Source of the DNA: Natrarchaeobius oligotrophus
GTDB lineage: Archaea > Halobacteriota > Halobacteria > Halobacteriales > Natrialbaceae
Direction: 5' to 3'
Assembly (NCBI RefSeq): GCF_003841465.1
Contig: NZ_REFZ01000017.1
Span: 1-64,000, forward strand
DNA length: 64,000 nt
Part shown: in pieces, positions 1 through 8,988 of the stretch
Layout of the letters: every line of letters begins with the position of its first letter
Position numbering within the stretch: position 1 is the first letter of the stretch
The notes under the pieces: generated by a model
What the model saw: the letters and a program-made list of their open reading frames with translations, nothing else
Told to the model about the DNA's origin: nothing
The model's database searches: none
Made by a program: the position numbers and the translations under genes

Positions 1-2
1 GG

Positions 3-164
3 TTTCAGACTGTCTCAATGCGGATCGACCGCTTTCACTCCTTCTGGCGGGGCAGTCCAGCCAGCGCACGCCGCTGGCTCAGACGCTTCAGACACCATTA
101 TAACCATGATCGGCCGAATCAAGCACTAAATGGACGAACACCAGCTGAGGAGGTGCTGAACTAG
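3..164 (+). pseudogene. DDE (integrase-core) transposase, C-terminal fragment
   Basis: The frame is open from the window edge to a TAG at 162-164 and encodes 53 residues. It ends with the typical C-terminal signature of integrase-core transposases: RRFRHHYNHDRPNQAL followed by GRTPAEEVLN, i.e. the YN..RP..AL...TPAE pattern seen in IS3/IS481-type enzymes. No DDE residues are present because the rest lies outside the window. Only 10 bases separate its stop from the next coding remnant, so a normal right terminal repeat seems to be missing or the junction has been deleted. The family name is uncertain; that it is a transposase end is fairly secure. Confidence 0.7.
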
Positions 165-174
165 ACAGTGCCTT

Positions 175-285
175 CACGACTGGAATCTCGAAGATCCTCA
201 CGGTAAGGATATAGAGACGGTTCGGGGGATCCGTGACGAGGTCGAACGGCGTGTCACAGACCTTTTAGATCAGATCACTCTCTGA
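175..285 (+). pseudogene. Low-molecular-weight phosphatase / arsenate reductase (ArsC-like), C-terminal remnant
   Basis: The in-frame stretch encodes HDWNLEDPHGKDIETVR and then GIRDEVERRVTDLLDQITL before a TGA at 283-285. The pattern W-x-L-x-DP-x-G plus an 'IRDE-x-x-RV' final helix is the usual C-terminus of LMW protein-tyrosine-phosphatase-fold arsenate reductases. The frame is closed by a TGA at 157-159, so the catalytic N-terminal half (CX5R loop) is gone. It starts about 10 bases after the transposase stop, which suggests that an insertion followed by deletion removed the front of the gene. It is a non-functional relic. Confidence 0.6.
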
Positions 286-298
286 GACAAATTGGACT

Positions 299-469
299 AT
301 GGATACTGAGTTGCTGCCGATCGAACTGGTGGTCGCTGCGTTCGCAGGTGGCGCGTTCGGTGTTGCGATAGGAGCATTGGCATCGAGACTGTTCCGTGTG
401 CGAGCGGGAGTGAACCGGAGTTCGAAACCGAGTTACGAATCGTCAGTACCCTGCATTCGGTCCGTGTAA
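299..469 (+). CDS. Short hypothetical membrane protein, possibly a truncated remnant
   Basis: ATG at 299 opens 56 codons ending at TAA 467-469. Residues 5-30 form one hydrophobic, glycine/alanine-rich helix (LPIELVVAAFAGGAFGVAIG), followed by a basic, low-complexity tail. The N-terminus looks like a genuine membrane protein start, but the tail does not look folded and it runs head-on into the end of the gene on the other strand (433-888). It follows the ArsC remnant by 13 bases, as a downstream operon partner would. I judge it a truncated N-terminal fragment of a longer membrane protein. The family is not recognised. Confidence 0.4.
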   Translation: MDTELLPIELVVAAFAGGAFGVAIGALASRLFRVRAGVNRSSKPSYESSVPCIRSV

Positions 470-888
470 TCCCAGCTAAACACCTGCCGCGGTTCGATGC
501 GGATTCGAATCTCGTCGCGCTCGTCGTCGAGCAATCGACGCGCGAGATCGGAGTCCGTCCCATCGAGGTACCGTTCGACGAGCGCACGCAACACGGTCTT
601 GTCCGTATCCGGCTCGAGTGTGGCGGTGCCGTTGCCCCTCACGCCGCGGTAGGGGATCCGATTCGTCGAGACGTCGAACGCCACCTCGGGATCGGTACGA
701 AGGAACCGCACCAGGTGCGCGCTGTCTTCGGTCGCACACTCGAACCCCCCATCGTGGTACCGATACCACACTGTCACCACCCACGGCGAGCCGTCCGGTC
801 TGTGGGTCGCGATCCGGATCGGAATCGTCGCTCGCTGAAGAAACGCCTCCACTTCCGTCTCGTTCCACGAGCCGAGAAATTCGGGCAT
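433..888 (-). CDS. Pyridoxamine 5'-phosphate oxidase family (FMN-binding split barrel) protein
   Basis: This 151-residue protein has the split-barrel pattern: 'IPIRIATHRPDGSPWVVTVWY' near residues 22-42, then 'GGFECATEDSAHLVRFLRTDPEVAFDV' and an acidic C-terminus. Such proteins bind FMN, heme or F420 and act as oxidoreductases or nitroreductase-like enzymes in the cytoplasm; the substrate cannot be told. The length matches the family. It stands alone, and its 3' end overlaps the small rightward ORF at 299-469. The start ATG at 888 fits the family N-terminus. Confidence is high for the fold and low for the reaction. Confidence 0.8.
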   Translation of the reverse strand: MPEFLGSWNETEVEAFLQRATIPIRIATHRPDGSPWVVTVWYRYHDGGFECATEDSAHLVRFLRTDPEVAFDVSTNRIPYRGVRGNGTATLEPDTDKTVLRALVERYLDGTDSDLARRLLDDERDEIRIRIEPRQVFSWDYTDRMQGTDDS

Positions 889-1058
889 ATCGTCGGTACG
901 GGACGCAGCCGGAAAGTTCTGCCCGGGGTCCGTTCCCCGCCGACGTCACCCACCGTATCGAGGGCGTACGAGTTACCTCGAGACGACAGTCGGATTCGTC
1001 GGCGTCCAAATTCCGACGAAGTCGGATAGGGACCGCGTTCGCCATCGCTTTCGGAGGA

Positions 1059-2414
1059 TTACCACTCGACGAGCGCGCGACGGCCGTGTAGCCACACGAG
1101 GATCACCAGAAACAGCGCGACGCCGGAGAGCGCGAACGCGCCGCCGACGTAGAACACCGCGGACATTCCCACCTCGTACATCAGCCAGCCGCCAAGTAGC
1201 GGCGCGACGACGCTTCCCGGCCGCCAGAGCAGGTCGCGAATGCCGAAACTCGAGGCGACGCCGCCGTCTTCGGTCCCCTCGTCGGCGAACAGCGCCATAC
1301 TCGCCGGTTCGCGGAAGCTGTCGGCGACGCCGAGCAGCCCCGACAGGACGATCAGCGGGACGAACGCGGGCGAAACGTCGCCGAGGATCGTCACCTGCCC
1401 CGGTACGGCCGACAGTGGGAGCCATCCGGGAAGCGTCGCCCCGGCCGCGATCGCGGGAATCGAGACGACGAACTCCGACGGTAGCGCGAGCGCGGCCCCG
1501 ATAGCCGGTGCGAACGGAACGGCCAGCGCGACCAGCCCGTACGTCGCTCCGCCGGCGAAGACGAACAGCGCGCGGCCGTAGCCGTCGGAGAGTCTGCCGG
1601 TAAACGGCTGACAGCACATGTTGGTGAACTTCTCCGCGACGACCGTCAGCGCGACCGCGAGTCCGCCGTAGGCCAGCCCACCCTGGGCGGCGGAGACGCC
1701 GGCGAAGATGGGGACCCACGTTCGAACGAGCGTCACCGAAAACGCGTACTGAACGCGAAAGCTCGAGAGGGTGAGAATGCGACGGTTGAGCGCGAGGTCG
1801 CTGAACGGAAAGCCGTAGACGCGCGTCACGTCGGGCTCGAGGTGGTGTCGCATCGCGAGCCAGGCTGCGATCGTGATACAGACGATGATCGCGAAGATCG
1901 GCCCGAAGCCGAACGCCTCGTAGAGCACGCCGGCGCTGAGGCTGCCGACGATCGAGGCGGCGAAGTACGCGGCGTTGGACTTTCCGATGTAGTTCGCCCG
2001 CGTTCCGGTGGCGGCGATCTGGCCGACCAGCGAGAGCGTCATCAGCCCCGTTCCGGTGATGATCGCTCCCTGAAGCGCGCGGATTGCGATGAACGTCGCG
2101 CTCGAGTCGACCAGCGGAAAGAGCGCGTAGACGCCCGCACCCAGGCCGAGCACGGTGAGCAAGACGAGCCGTTTGTCGAAGCGGTCGCCGCCCCAGGCGA
2201 GCGGAATCACGGCGACCGTCTGTGCGAACGTAAAGCCGGTGGTGTACAGCCCGACGATGAGGCCGGCGCTGATCGTGAGACCCAGGATCGTCGTATCCGT
2301 CGGCTCGAGCGCGTTGATGTAGTACGGCAGCAGCGTTACCAGCGTGATGAACCCGAAGCCTTCCGCGAATCTGGTGAGATAGAGCGCCCAGAACTGTCGT
2401 CGATCCTCGTTCAC
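1059..2414 (-). CDS. MFS family transporter
   Basis: This 451-residue integral membrane protein has about 12 hydrophobic segments. It starts with 'FWALYLTRFAEGFGFITLVTLLPYY' and carries a cytoplasmic 'GGDRFDKR' loop (residues ~75-82), the MFS motif A position between helices 2 and 3. A second such loop, 'GRLSDGYGRALF', lies between the corresponding helices of the second half, as expected for two six-helix bundles. The substrate is not predictable; drug/sugar efflux-like MFS proteins of this type are common in haloarchaea. It is transcribed alone, downstream of the foldback that ends the mscS gene. Confidence 0.88.
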   Translation of the reverse strand: MNEDRRQFWALYLTRFAEGFGFITLVTLLPYYINALEPTDTTILGLTISAGLIVGLYTTGFTFAQTVAVIPLAWGGDRFDKRLVLLTVLGLGAGVYALFPLVDSSATFIAIRALQGAIITGTGLMTLSLVGQIAATGTRANYIGKSNAAYFAASIVGSLSAGVLYEAFGFGPIFAIIVCITIAAWLAMRHHLEPDVTRVYGFPFSDLALNRRILTLSSFRVQYAFSVTLVRTWVPIFAGVSAAQGGLAYGGLAVALTVVAEKFTNMCCQPFTGRLSDGYGRALFVFAGGATYGLVALAVPFAPAIGAALALPSEFVVSIPAIAAGATLPGWLPLSAVPGQVTILGDVSPAFVPLIVLSGLLGVADSFREPASMALFADEGTEDGGVASSFGIRDLLWRPGSVVAPLLGGWLMYEVGMSAVFYVGGAFALSGVALFLVILVWLHGRRALVEW

Positions 2415-2526
2415 GCCGCCCGTTTCGAACGCGACGAAAAAGATGTTTCGAAACGAAAGTCATACGATGACGTCGTCCGGTGGGCTCGGCGTTCGTCGAA
2501 TCGAAAGCGATCGGTCCGTCCCCGAT

Positions 2527-2614
2527 CTAGTACCGTCCCAAGCGTCGACTGCTGAGCGAAACCGAACCACACCGAATGATTTCGCTCATCAGTTCAGGCT
2601 TGGGACGCCACTAG
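2527..2614. repeat. 88-nt imperfect foldback overlapping the mscS stop codon
   Basis: The outer arms CTAGTACCGTCCCAAGC (2527-2543) and GCTTGGGACGCCACTAG (2598-2614) are complementary at 15 of 17 positions. The inner arms TGAGCGAAA (2553-2561) and TTTCGCTCA (2580-2588) pair perfectly, leaving an 18-nt loop. The right outer arm contains the TAG stop of mscS (2611-2613). It may be a terminator-like 3' hairpin for the dacZ-mscS unit or a miniature inverted-repeat element whose end supplies the stop codon. Confidence 0.7.
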
Positions 2615-3375
2615 TCCCGTACGCGGACGATGTCGTCCTCGAACACCCGCCGGTTCGGGATGATGTACTCCTCCGAGTCGTTTTCGACCTTCGTCACGAA
2701 CAGGTCGACCTCCTGGACGATTCCGGACTGGTCGCCGATCCGAATCCGATCGCCGATTCCGTAGGGCTGGTTGAGCAGGAGGTAGATCCCCGCCGCGCTC
2801 GAGACGAGAAAGTCCCTGAACGTGAGCGCGCCGACGACGACGATTCCGGCCGCGTAGACCGCGAGCAAGATCAAAAGCGGCAGGACGTAGACGCCGATCT
2901 GTCCGAGCGCGATGACGAACGCCACGAAGAGAACCGAGTATTTGACGAGCCGCGGAATCACCGCCACTTCGGGAAGTTTGACGCCGCGCAGGTACTCGCT
3001 GACCATCAGCTCCGACTTGTCGGCGACGATGAATCCGAGAATAAGCACCAGCACCGCGATGAACGCCTGCGGGATGAACTCGACCACCCGAAACGCGAAC
3101 ATGTCGGTGTCCAGTAACTGGGCGATGTAGATCGCCGTCAACACTGCGATTCCGTAGATGAACCACGAACTCAGCCGGGCGACGATCTCGACCGTCGAGG
3201 TGCCGATCGACTGTGCCGTCCGCTCGAACGGCGTTCCCTCGACGGCCTCCGGAACGCCCGACGCCGTCAGCAGCTCCTTGTTGAGGCGGCCGACGAGATA
3301 CCCCACGACGAGCCCCAGCGCCAGTACTGCGGCGGCGATCACCGCCGGCTCGTCGATGAGCGTCTGCCAGTCCAT
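2611..3375 (-). CDS. mscS: Small-conductance mechanosensitive channel (MscS family)
   Basis: This 254-residue membrane protein starts at the ATG at 3375, one base after the dacZ stop. About five hydrophobic helices precede the MscS beta-domain signature 'YLLLNQPYGIGDRIRIGDQSGIVQEV' (residues ~205-230) and the final 'EYIIPNRRVFEDDIVRVRD'. The channel releases ions under hypo-osmotic stress. The tight coupling to the c-di-AMP cyclase gene links it to osmoregulation, a link known from other haloarchaea where mscS sits beside dacZ. The C-terminal cytoplasmic domain is short compared with E. coli MscS. Confidence 0.9.
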   Translation of the reverse strand: MDWQTLIDEPAVIAAAVLALGLVVGYLVGRLNKELLTASGVPEAVEGTPFERTAQSIGTSTVEIVARLSSWFIYGIAVLTAIYIAQLLDTDMFAFRVVEFIPQAFIAVLVLILGFIVADKSELMVSEYLRGVKLPEVAVIPRLVKYSVLFVAFVIALGQIGVYVLPLLILLAVYAAGIVVVGALTFRDFLVSSAAGIYLLLNQPYGIGDRIRIGDQSGIVQEVDLFVTKVENDSEEYIIPNRRVFEDDIVRVRD

Positions 3376-3376
3376 A

Positions 3377-4189
3377 TCAGTACGCCTCCGGATCGACCTC
3401 GAGAATGATTTCTCCGCCTTTGAACGCCCGGACGAGCCCGTCGCTCTCCGAGAGCACGATCGCGATCGCGTTGGTGTCGCGCGTGATGGCCCCGCCGGCC
3501 ATGTGGCGCGCACCGAGTCCCTTCGGAATGTCGACTCCCTCGGCCGACGGCTCGAGGTAGCGGTACGCCGAGACGATCTTGCCCGCGTCGGAGATGACGA
3601 ACGCTCCGTCGAGCCGCGAGAACTCCTTTAACATCACGTCGACGATCGGGTCGCCGACGTGGACGTGAGACTTCTCGAACGGGTTGTACGACAGCGGCCG
3701 GGACTTGTTCATCACCTTTCCGGCGTCGCCGACGATGAACAGCGCGCCGACCGGTTTTCCCTTCTGTCCTTTCTTGCCGAGTTCGATCGCCAGCTCGAGC
3801 ACCGCCTTGATCACCTGCGGCTCCGCGCGAGATTTGGCGAACAGGTCGTAGATTCCCGTGTGGGCGTCCTGACTCACCCTGACGCGCGAGACCGTGTCGA
3901 TCTCCTCTTCGAAGATGCTCGTCGCACAGACCAGTTCGTCACCGCCATCGATCACACCCTTCTCGAGTCCGCCCTCGAGCCCGAAGCGGATCCGCTCGGA
4001 AACGTCGTCGAACTCGAGGGGGAGCTCGACGAACTCCGGCGCGCCGACGTCGTTTTCCGTTCCGACGACGATTACGTCGAGGTCGTCGACCTTCGCGAAC
4101 CGCTCGTAGTACGAGCCGCTCGGTGCAAAGAGCATGACGGCGTCGACACCCGAGAAGAGATCCCCGAACACGTCGTCTAACCCGGCCAT
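3377..4189 (-). CDS. dacZ: Diadenylate cyclase DacZ (c-di-AMP synthase)
   Basis: This 270-residue soluble protein makes cyclic di-AMP from two ATP. The C-terminal DAC domain shows 'LDGAFVIS' (DGA at 194-196) and 'LGARHMAGGAITRDTNAIAIVLSESDG' (RH at 228-229), the two conserved active-site blocks. The N-terminal ~100 residues match the archaeal-type regulatory region. DacZ is the archaeal cyclase characterised in Haloferax volcanii, where c-di-AMP is essential and affects osmotic homeostasis. mscS follows after one base, so the two are probably co-transcribed. A TATA-like CTTATTCG lies about 25-30 bases upstream of the ATG, fitting a leaderless message. Confidence 0.95.
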   Translation of the reverse strand: MAGLDDVFGDLFSGVDAVMLFAPSGSYYERFAKVDDLDVIVVGTENDVGAPEFVELPLEFDDVSERIRFGLEGGLEKGVIDGGDELVCATSIFEEEIDTVSRVRVSQDAHTGIYDLFAKSRAEPQVIKAVLELAIELGKKGQKGKPVGALFIVGDAGKVMNKSRPLSYNPFEKSHVHVGDPIVDVMLKEFSRLDGAFVISDAGKIVSAYRYLEPSAEGVDIPKGLGARHMAGGAITRDTNAIAIVLSESDGLVRAFKGGEIILEVDPEAY

Positions 4190-4393
4190 TGCTCATACAA
4201 GCCGCGCCCGCGCGAATAAGCGTTTTGGACCGTCTGACGTGCGTCTGTCTCTTCACTCGTCTGTAACAACCGCGTACTTTTCCGAGCAGGTTCGGTGTCG
4301 AGCGTTCGTTTGTTCGGTCGAAGGGGTCGACGCTCGGTGGAATCGAACCCGATCCTCCCGAATACGTGCGGTTTCGCCCGGGACGAACGACGG

Positions 4394-5980
4394 TCACTCC
4401 CTCTCGAGCGCCTGCCACGACAGCCGCGGGGTTCGCGCCGCGCTCGTCTGGTCGATCCGGCGTGCCGTCGTTCGGCCGGGCGCGGCCTCGAGGTCGGCGT
4501 CGTCCTCTCTGGCGACGGCGTTGAACGCGCCTGCGAGCCGATCGAGGGTGGCTTTGCTCTCGATCTCCGTCGGCTCTGTCATGAGCGCCTCCGGAACGAT
4601 CTCGGGCCACTTCGTCGTCGGCGGGTGGACGCCGTAATCGAGCATCCGCTTTGCGACGTCTGCGGCGTCCTGTTCGCCCGCGCTGGCGACGAACTCGTGG
4701 TGGAACGGCTCGTACGGGACGTCGTACTCGATCTGGGAGGCGAGGTAGTTCGCGTTGAGCACCGCCTTCGCGCTGGCGTCTGCGAGCCCCTCGTCGCCCA
4801 GCCGAGCGACGTAGGCGAACGCCTTGACGAGGACGAGCCAGTTGCCGTGGTAGCCGTGGACCTTCCCGATGGTGCGCTCGGGTTCGAACAGTTCGTACGT
4901 CGGTTCGCGGCCGCGGGTCCCGCCACCGATATCGTCACCAGAATCGCCGCCACCGCCGCTCGAGTCGCTGCCGGTATCGCTCGATCCGCCGACCTTCCGA
5001 ACCCGCGGCGACGGCAGAAACGGCGCGAGTTGCTCGCTGACGCCGACGGGACCGGCTCCGGGTCCGCCGCCGCCGTGGGGCGTCGCGAACGTCTTGTGGA
5101 CGTTGTAGTGCATCACGTCGAAGCCCATGTCGCCCGGGCGGACGCGCCCCAGCAGCGCGTTCAGGTTCGCGCCGTCGTAGTAGAGCAATCCGCCGACGTC
5201 GTGAACCCGCTGTGCGATCTCGACGATGTCGCGCTCGAACAGTCCCAGCGTGTTGGGGTTGGTGAGCATCAGCGCGGCCGTCCGCTCGGAGAGGGCAGCC
5301 TCGAGCGCCTCGAGGTCGACGCGTCCCCCGTCGTCGCTGGGGAGCTCGACGACGTCGTACCCCCCGAGCGCGGCGGTCGCGAAGTTCGTCCCGTGAGCGC
5401 TCTCGGGAACGATCACCTCGTCGCGGTCGTCGTCCCGGTGGTCGTGATACGCTGCGGCAATGCGGACGCCGACGAACTCGCCTGCGGCGCCCGCCGGCGG
5501 CTGGAGCGTGACGGCGTCCATCCCGCCGATTCGCGCGAGGTAGTCCTGGAGCCGGTACAGCAACTCGAGCGTCCCCTGGATCGACCGTTCCGATCGATCG
5601 GGGTGGACCGCGGCCGAGGCGAGCGCGGCGACGTCCTCGGTAAACGGCGGGTTGTACTTCATCGTACACGAGCCGAGCGGGTAGGGACCGCTGTCGATGC
5701 CGTAGACCATCTGGGAGAGGCGGGTGTAGTGGCGCGCGAGTTCGGGCTCCGAGAGTGCCGGGAGTTCGAGAGAGTCGCGCGTAAGGTCGTCTGGAAGCGG
5801 CGAGTTCACGGTCTCTTCGCTTTCGTCGCCGTCCTCCCGGCCGCCGTCGATCTCGACGCGCGTCAGATCCTTCTCCGACAGCAACGGTTCGTAGCGCCCG
5901 TTCTCGACGTAACGCGCTTGATCGTACCGGACCTGCCGTCCCCCAGGGCCGTCCGATTCGCCCGAGCGGTCGTCGGTCAT
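4394..5980 (-). CDS. gcvPB: Glycine dehydrogenase (decarboxylating) subunit 2
   Basis: This is the C-terminal-type half of the split P-protein, which decarboxylates glycine with PLP and passes the aminomethyl group to GcvH. The PLP lysine is in '[18 protein letters not shown]' (K296). '[10 protein letters not shown]' (103-112) and '[13 protein letters not shown]' are typical of the family. At 528 residues it is slightly long, because of an acidic Gly/Ser-rich insert at about 331-357. The start ATG at 5980 overlaps the gcvPA stop by 4 bases (ATGA), indicating translational coupling. gcvT and gcvH are not next to it but lie 16 kb away on the other strand. Confidence 0.95.
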   Translation of the reverse strand: MTDDRSGESDGPGGRQVRYDQARYVENGRYEPLLSEKDLTRVEIDGGREDGDESEETVNSPLPDDLTRDSLELPALSEPELARHYTRLSQMVYGIDSGPYPLGSCTMKYNPPFTEDVAALASAAVHPDRSERSIQGTLELLYRLQDYLARIGGMDAVTLQPPAGAAGEFVGVRIAAAYHDHRDDDRDEVIVPESAHGTNFATAALGGYDVVELPSDDGGRVDLEALEAALSERTAALMLTNPNTLGLFERDIVEIAQRVHDVGGLLYYDGANLNALLGRVRPGDMGFDVMHYNVHKTFATPHGGGGPGAGPVGVSEQLAPFLPSPRVRKVGGSSDTGSDSSGGGGDSGDDIGGGTRGREPTYELFEPERTIGKVHGYHGNWLVLVKAFAYVARLGDEGLADASAKAVLNANYLASQIEYDVPYEPFHHEFVASAGEQDAADVAKRMLDYGVHPPTTKWPEIVPEALMTEPTEIESKATLDRLAGAFNAVAREDDADLEAAPGRTTARRIDQTSAARTPRLSWQALERE

Positions 5981-7338
5981 CCGACCACCTCCTCGAGGGT
6001 CGCGACGAACGAGTCGAGTCGCTCGTCGGGAACGCCGGCGACGCAGAGCTGTATCTCGTGGTCGTCCACCACGTGCACCGCGAAGCCACGTTTCTGGAGG
6101 TCCGACGCGATGGCTCGAGCGGGCTGATCGACGTGAGCGACGAACTCCCGGAAGTGTCGCCGGTCGTGGACCGGAGCGGTGACGCCGGTGAGGTCGTCCA
6201 CCCGCTCGGCCAACTCTTCGGCTCGGGTGACGCTTCGCGAGGCGAGTTCGACCAGCCCGCGCGGGCCGAGCGCGCCGACGTGGATCGCGGTCCGGAGCGC
6301 GACCCACGCCTGGTTCGTACAGATGTTGCTCGTCGCCCGCTCGCGGCGGATGTGTTGCTCGCGGGTCTGTAACGTCAGCGTGAACGTTCGCCGGTCGGTC
6401 GCGTCCTCGCTGGCGCCGACCAGCCGCCCCGGAACCTGCCGGAGGTACGTTTCGCTCGTCGCGAACAGCCCGAGCCCCATCCCGAAACTCGTCGGGAGCC
6501 CGAGCACGCTCGCGTCGCCGACGACGACGTCCGCGCCGACGTCGGCCGGCCGCTCCAGCAGCGCCAGCGCGACCGGATCGGAGCCGAGGACGAACAGCGC
6601 GTCGGCGTCGTCGGCGATCGAACCGATCGCACTCAGATTCTCCTCGATCGTTCCGCGAACCGTCGGGTTTTCGGCGTACACCATCACGGCGTCCGTTTCG
6701 TCGCCGCCGGCTCCGCCCCCTTCGACGCGGCGTTCGAACCCCTCGAGGTCGACGATTCCGTCGTCGGTCGGGTACGTCTCGACGACGAGATCGGTTCCGG
6801 CGACGTAGTTCTCGAGGGTGCGTCGCTTGCCGGACGCCAGGCGGTCGGGAACGAGCACGCGCGTTCCGCTCGCGTCGCGGATCCGATCGGCGAGCGTCGC
6901 GGCCTCTCCGAGCGCCGTCGCGGCGTCGTACATCGAGCAGTTGGCGACCTCGAGGCCGGTGAGTTCGACCAGCAGCGACTGGTACTCGAACAGCGCCTGC
7001 AGAAAACCCTGAGAGATCTCGGGCTGGTACTGCGTGTAGGAGGTGAGAAACTCCGACCGATCCGCGAGATGGTCGACCAGCGAGGGAACGTAGTAGCCGT
7101 AGTGTCCCCGGCCGAGGAGTTCCGTGAGCCCGTCGTTTCGTCCCAGTATCGACCGAACCAACCGGCGCGTCTCGCGTTCTGACCGGGAGTCGATTCCGTA
7201 CTCGCCGTCGAACGCCACCCCGGCGGGAACGTCGAAGAGATCCTCGACCGTCTCGGCGCCGATCGCCTCGAGCATCGCCGTTCGTTCGTCGTCCGTGTGG
7301 GGAGCGTACGGACTCCCCGCGTCGTGTGTTCCGTGCAT
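5977..7338 (-). CDS. gcvPA: Glycine dehydrogenase (decarboxylating) subunit 1
   Basis: This 453-residue partner of gcvPB forms the P-protein of the glycine cleavage system. The N-terminus '[19 protein letters not shown]' and '[34 protein letters not shown]' (residues ~80-113) are hallmark segments, and '[10 protein letters not shown]' marks the C-terminal half. This subunit has the PLP-enzyme fold but lacks the PLP lysine, as usual. It is the first gene of a two-gene unit and overlaps gcvPB by 4 bases. It degrades glycine to CO2, ammonia and methylene-tetrahydrofolate together with GcvT and GcvH (21.9-23.5 kb). Confidence 0.95.
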   Translation of the reverse strand: MHGTHDAGSPYAPHTDDERTAMLEAIGAETVEDLFDVPAGVAFDGEYGIDSRSERETRRLVRSILGRNDGLTELLGRGHYGYYVPSLVDHLADRSEFLTSYTQYQPEISQGFLQALFEYQSLLVELTGLEVANCSMYDAATALGEAATLADRIRDASGTRVLVPDRLASGKRRTLENYVAGTDLVVETYPTDDGIVDLEGFERRVEGGGAGGDETDAVMVYAENPTVRGTIEENLSAIGSIADDADALFVLGSDPVALALLERPADVGADVVVGDASVLGLPTSFGMGLGLFATSETYLRQVPGRLVGASEDATDRRTFTLTLQTREQHIRRERATSNICTNQAWVALRTAIHVGALGPRGLVELASRSVTRAEELAERVDDLTGVTAPVHDRRHFREFVAHVDQPARAIASDLQKRGFAVHVVDDHEIQLCVAGVPDERLDSFVATLEEVVG

Positions 7339-7555
7339 GCTTGCGATGACCTCGATCGACGTACCCCGCGATCCCCGTTCCTCACCGCCCCGGTCGTCGA
7401 TCGAAGACGTGGTATCGACTAGTCACGGCGATTGTATAAAGAACACACCGTTCGGCGGCCGTCGCTCATACGTCCCGACGGTCGGAATCAGTCGAACGTC
7501 CGGGGCGTTTCTCGCGTCCGTCAGATCGAGTCGTACGAACTGGCGCAACCGAGGC

Positions 7556-7590
7556 CCGGTACAACCGCGTCCAGTTGGCGGTTGCGCCCG
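7556..7590. repeat. REP-like palindromic element, copy D
   Basis: In the gcvPA-upstream gap (7339-7617, no gene), arms ACAACCGC (7561-7568) and GCGGTTGC (7578-7585) form a hairpin. Its right flank, GCGGTTGCGCCCGAA then CTGACGGACG, matches the right arm of the 38.9-kb copy almost base for base. It belongs to the dispersed family described at 38861. The rest of the gap shows no coding signal. Confidence 0.6.
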
Positions 7591-7617
7591 AACTGACGGA
7601 CGACGGTTCGCATCAGG

Positions 7618-8928
7618 TCAGGGATCCGGATCGCCTCCCGTTCCCGCCGCGTCTTCGTCCTCGACGGTTCGATCCCCGTCGTTGGAGACGCCGTCTCGGC
7701 GTTCGCTCGCCCCGCCGGAATCCGGATCGGCGCGTTCGGTCGCGATCCAGTCGGCGTCGTCTCGGCCGGCTGCGTCGACCTCGTCGGATTCGACGGCTGG
7801 ACGGCCGTTCTCGTCCGTCTCGGACGCGATGCCGGTTTCGTCATCGGTTTCCGCGGCCGGATCGGCGGCCGTCTCCTCGTCCTCGAGCGTCCGCGCGGCG
7901 GTCGCCCCCTCGCGCTCTCGAGCGTAGACGTCGAGGGCGATCTTCGCGCCGCCGAGGACGACGGGACCGATGAACAGCCCGACCGCGCCGAAGACGACGA
8001 GGCCGCCGAAGATGCCGACGACGACGATAGCGGAGTTGAACGCGCTCGTTCGGCCGATCAGCGCCGGTCGAAGGTAGGTGTCGGAGGCGCTGACGAGCGA
8101 GCCGTAGACGGCGAGCGTCGCCGCGGCGACGGGGCGATCGAGCGCGAGGAGATAGAGTGTGACGGGGACCCAGACGCCGAACGCCCCGACCAGCGGGAGC
8201 AACGCGAGGACGAACGTCGCGACGGTGAGAAAGATGACGACGGGGACGTCGAGCAGCGCAAGCCCGACCCCGAGCAAGACCGCCTGAATGCCGGCGACGG
8301 CGACGTTTCCGACGACCGACGCCCACATGAGCTGATCGAGTTCGCGCCGGAGTTCGCGCTGGATCTCGTCGTCGATCGGCAGCACTCGCCCGAACCACGC
8401 CACGAGCGCGTCCCCGTCTCGCAACAGCGCGAACAACACGAACAGCGTCACGGTCAACCCGATGAGGATTCCCGGAAGCCCGGTGACCACGTCCATCGTC
8501 CTGGTCGCGAGCCCCTGGACGCCCGTCGCGATCGGCTCCTCGTAGGTCTGATACAGCTCCCCGAGGTCGACGGCGTATCCGGTCGCCTCGAGTCTGGACT
8601 CGATCGCGTCGACGCTGAGATTCCCCTCCTGAACGGCGGTCGCGATCTCGAGCGCCTCGCGGATCGCGATGGCGAGGACGTACGCGAGCGGCAACAGGAT
8701 CGCGAGAATCGCGACGACGACGAGCACGAGCGCCGCGGTCATCGATCGGACGTACGTCTCGAGTCGTCGCTGTGCCGGCATGAGAATGTACGCGAGGACG
8801 ACCCCGAGGAGAATGTACTGGAGGTACGGGAGGATGACGACGAGACCGAAGGCAGTGCTCGCGACCGCGATCGCGAGCAGTCCGGGCCGCTCGGAGAACC
8901 ACTCCGACGGGTCGAGTCGTTCGACCAT
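7618..8928 (-). CDS. AI-2E family transporter (PerM/UPF0118)
   Basis: This 436-residue membrane protein has paired N-terminal helices ('LVVILPYLQYILLGVVLAYILMPAQRRLE'), a long soluble middle and a helical C-terminal half. The C-terminal half contains 'LVSASDTYLRPALIGRTSAFNSAIVVVGIFGG' followed by 'FGAVGLFIGPVVLGGAKIALDVY', the signature of AI-2E/PerM permeases. Members export autoinducer-like or other small molecules, or act as Na+/H+ antiporters; the substrate is unknown here. The last ~90 residues form an acidic, disordered tail typical of halophile surface-exposed ends. It is a single gene and no operon partner is visible. Confidence 0.88.
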   Translation of the reverse strand: MVERLDPSEWFSERPGLLAIAVASTAFGLVVILPYLQYILLGVVLAYILMPAQRRLETYVRSMTAALVLVVVAILAILLPLAYVLAIAIREALEIATAVQEGNLSVDAIESRLEATGYAVDLGELYQTYEEPIATGVQGLATRTMDVVTGLPGILIGLTVTLFVLFALLRDGDALVAWFGRVLPIDDEIQRELRRELDQLMWASVVGNVAVAGIQAVLLGVGLALLDVPVVIFLTVATFVLALLPLVGAFGVWVPVTLYLLALDRPVAAATLAVYGSLVSASDTYLRPALIGRTSAFNSAIVVVGIFGGLVVFGAVGLFIGPVVLGGAKIALDVYAREREGATAARTLEDEETAADPAAETDDETGIASETDENGRPAVESDEVDAAGRDDADWIATERADPDSGGASERRDGVSNDGDRTVEDEDAAGTGGDPDP

Positions 8929-8988
8929 GCGTCCCGGTACGTCGCCCCGACTAATTAGCTCGGTGACTCGATCGGTGCGAACGAACGA

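Noticed and set aside
4295-6127. Long plus-strand reading frame opposite gcvPB
   Set aside because: It mirrors the codons of a strongly supported gene; GC-rich third positions leave antisense frames open. No start signal or homologous motif.
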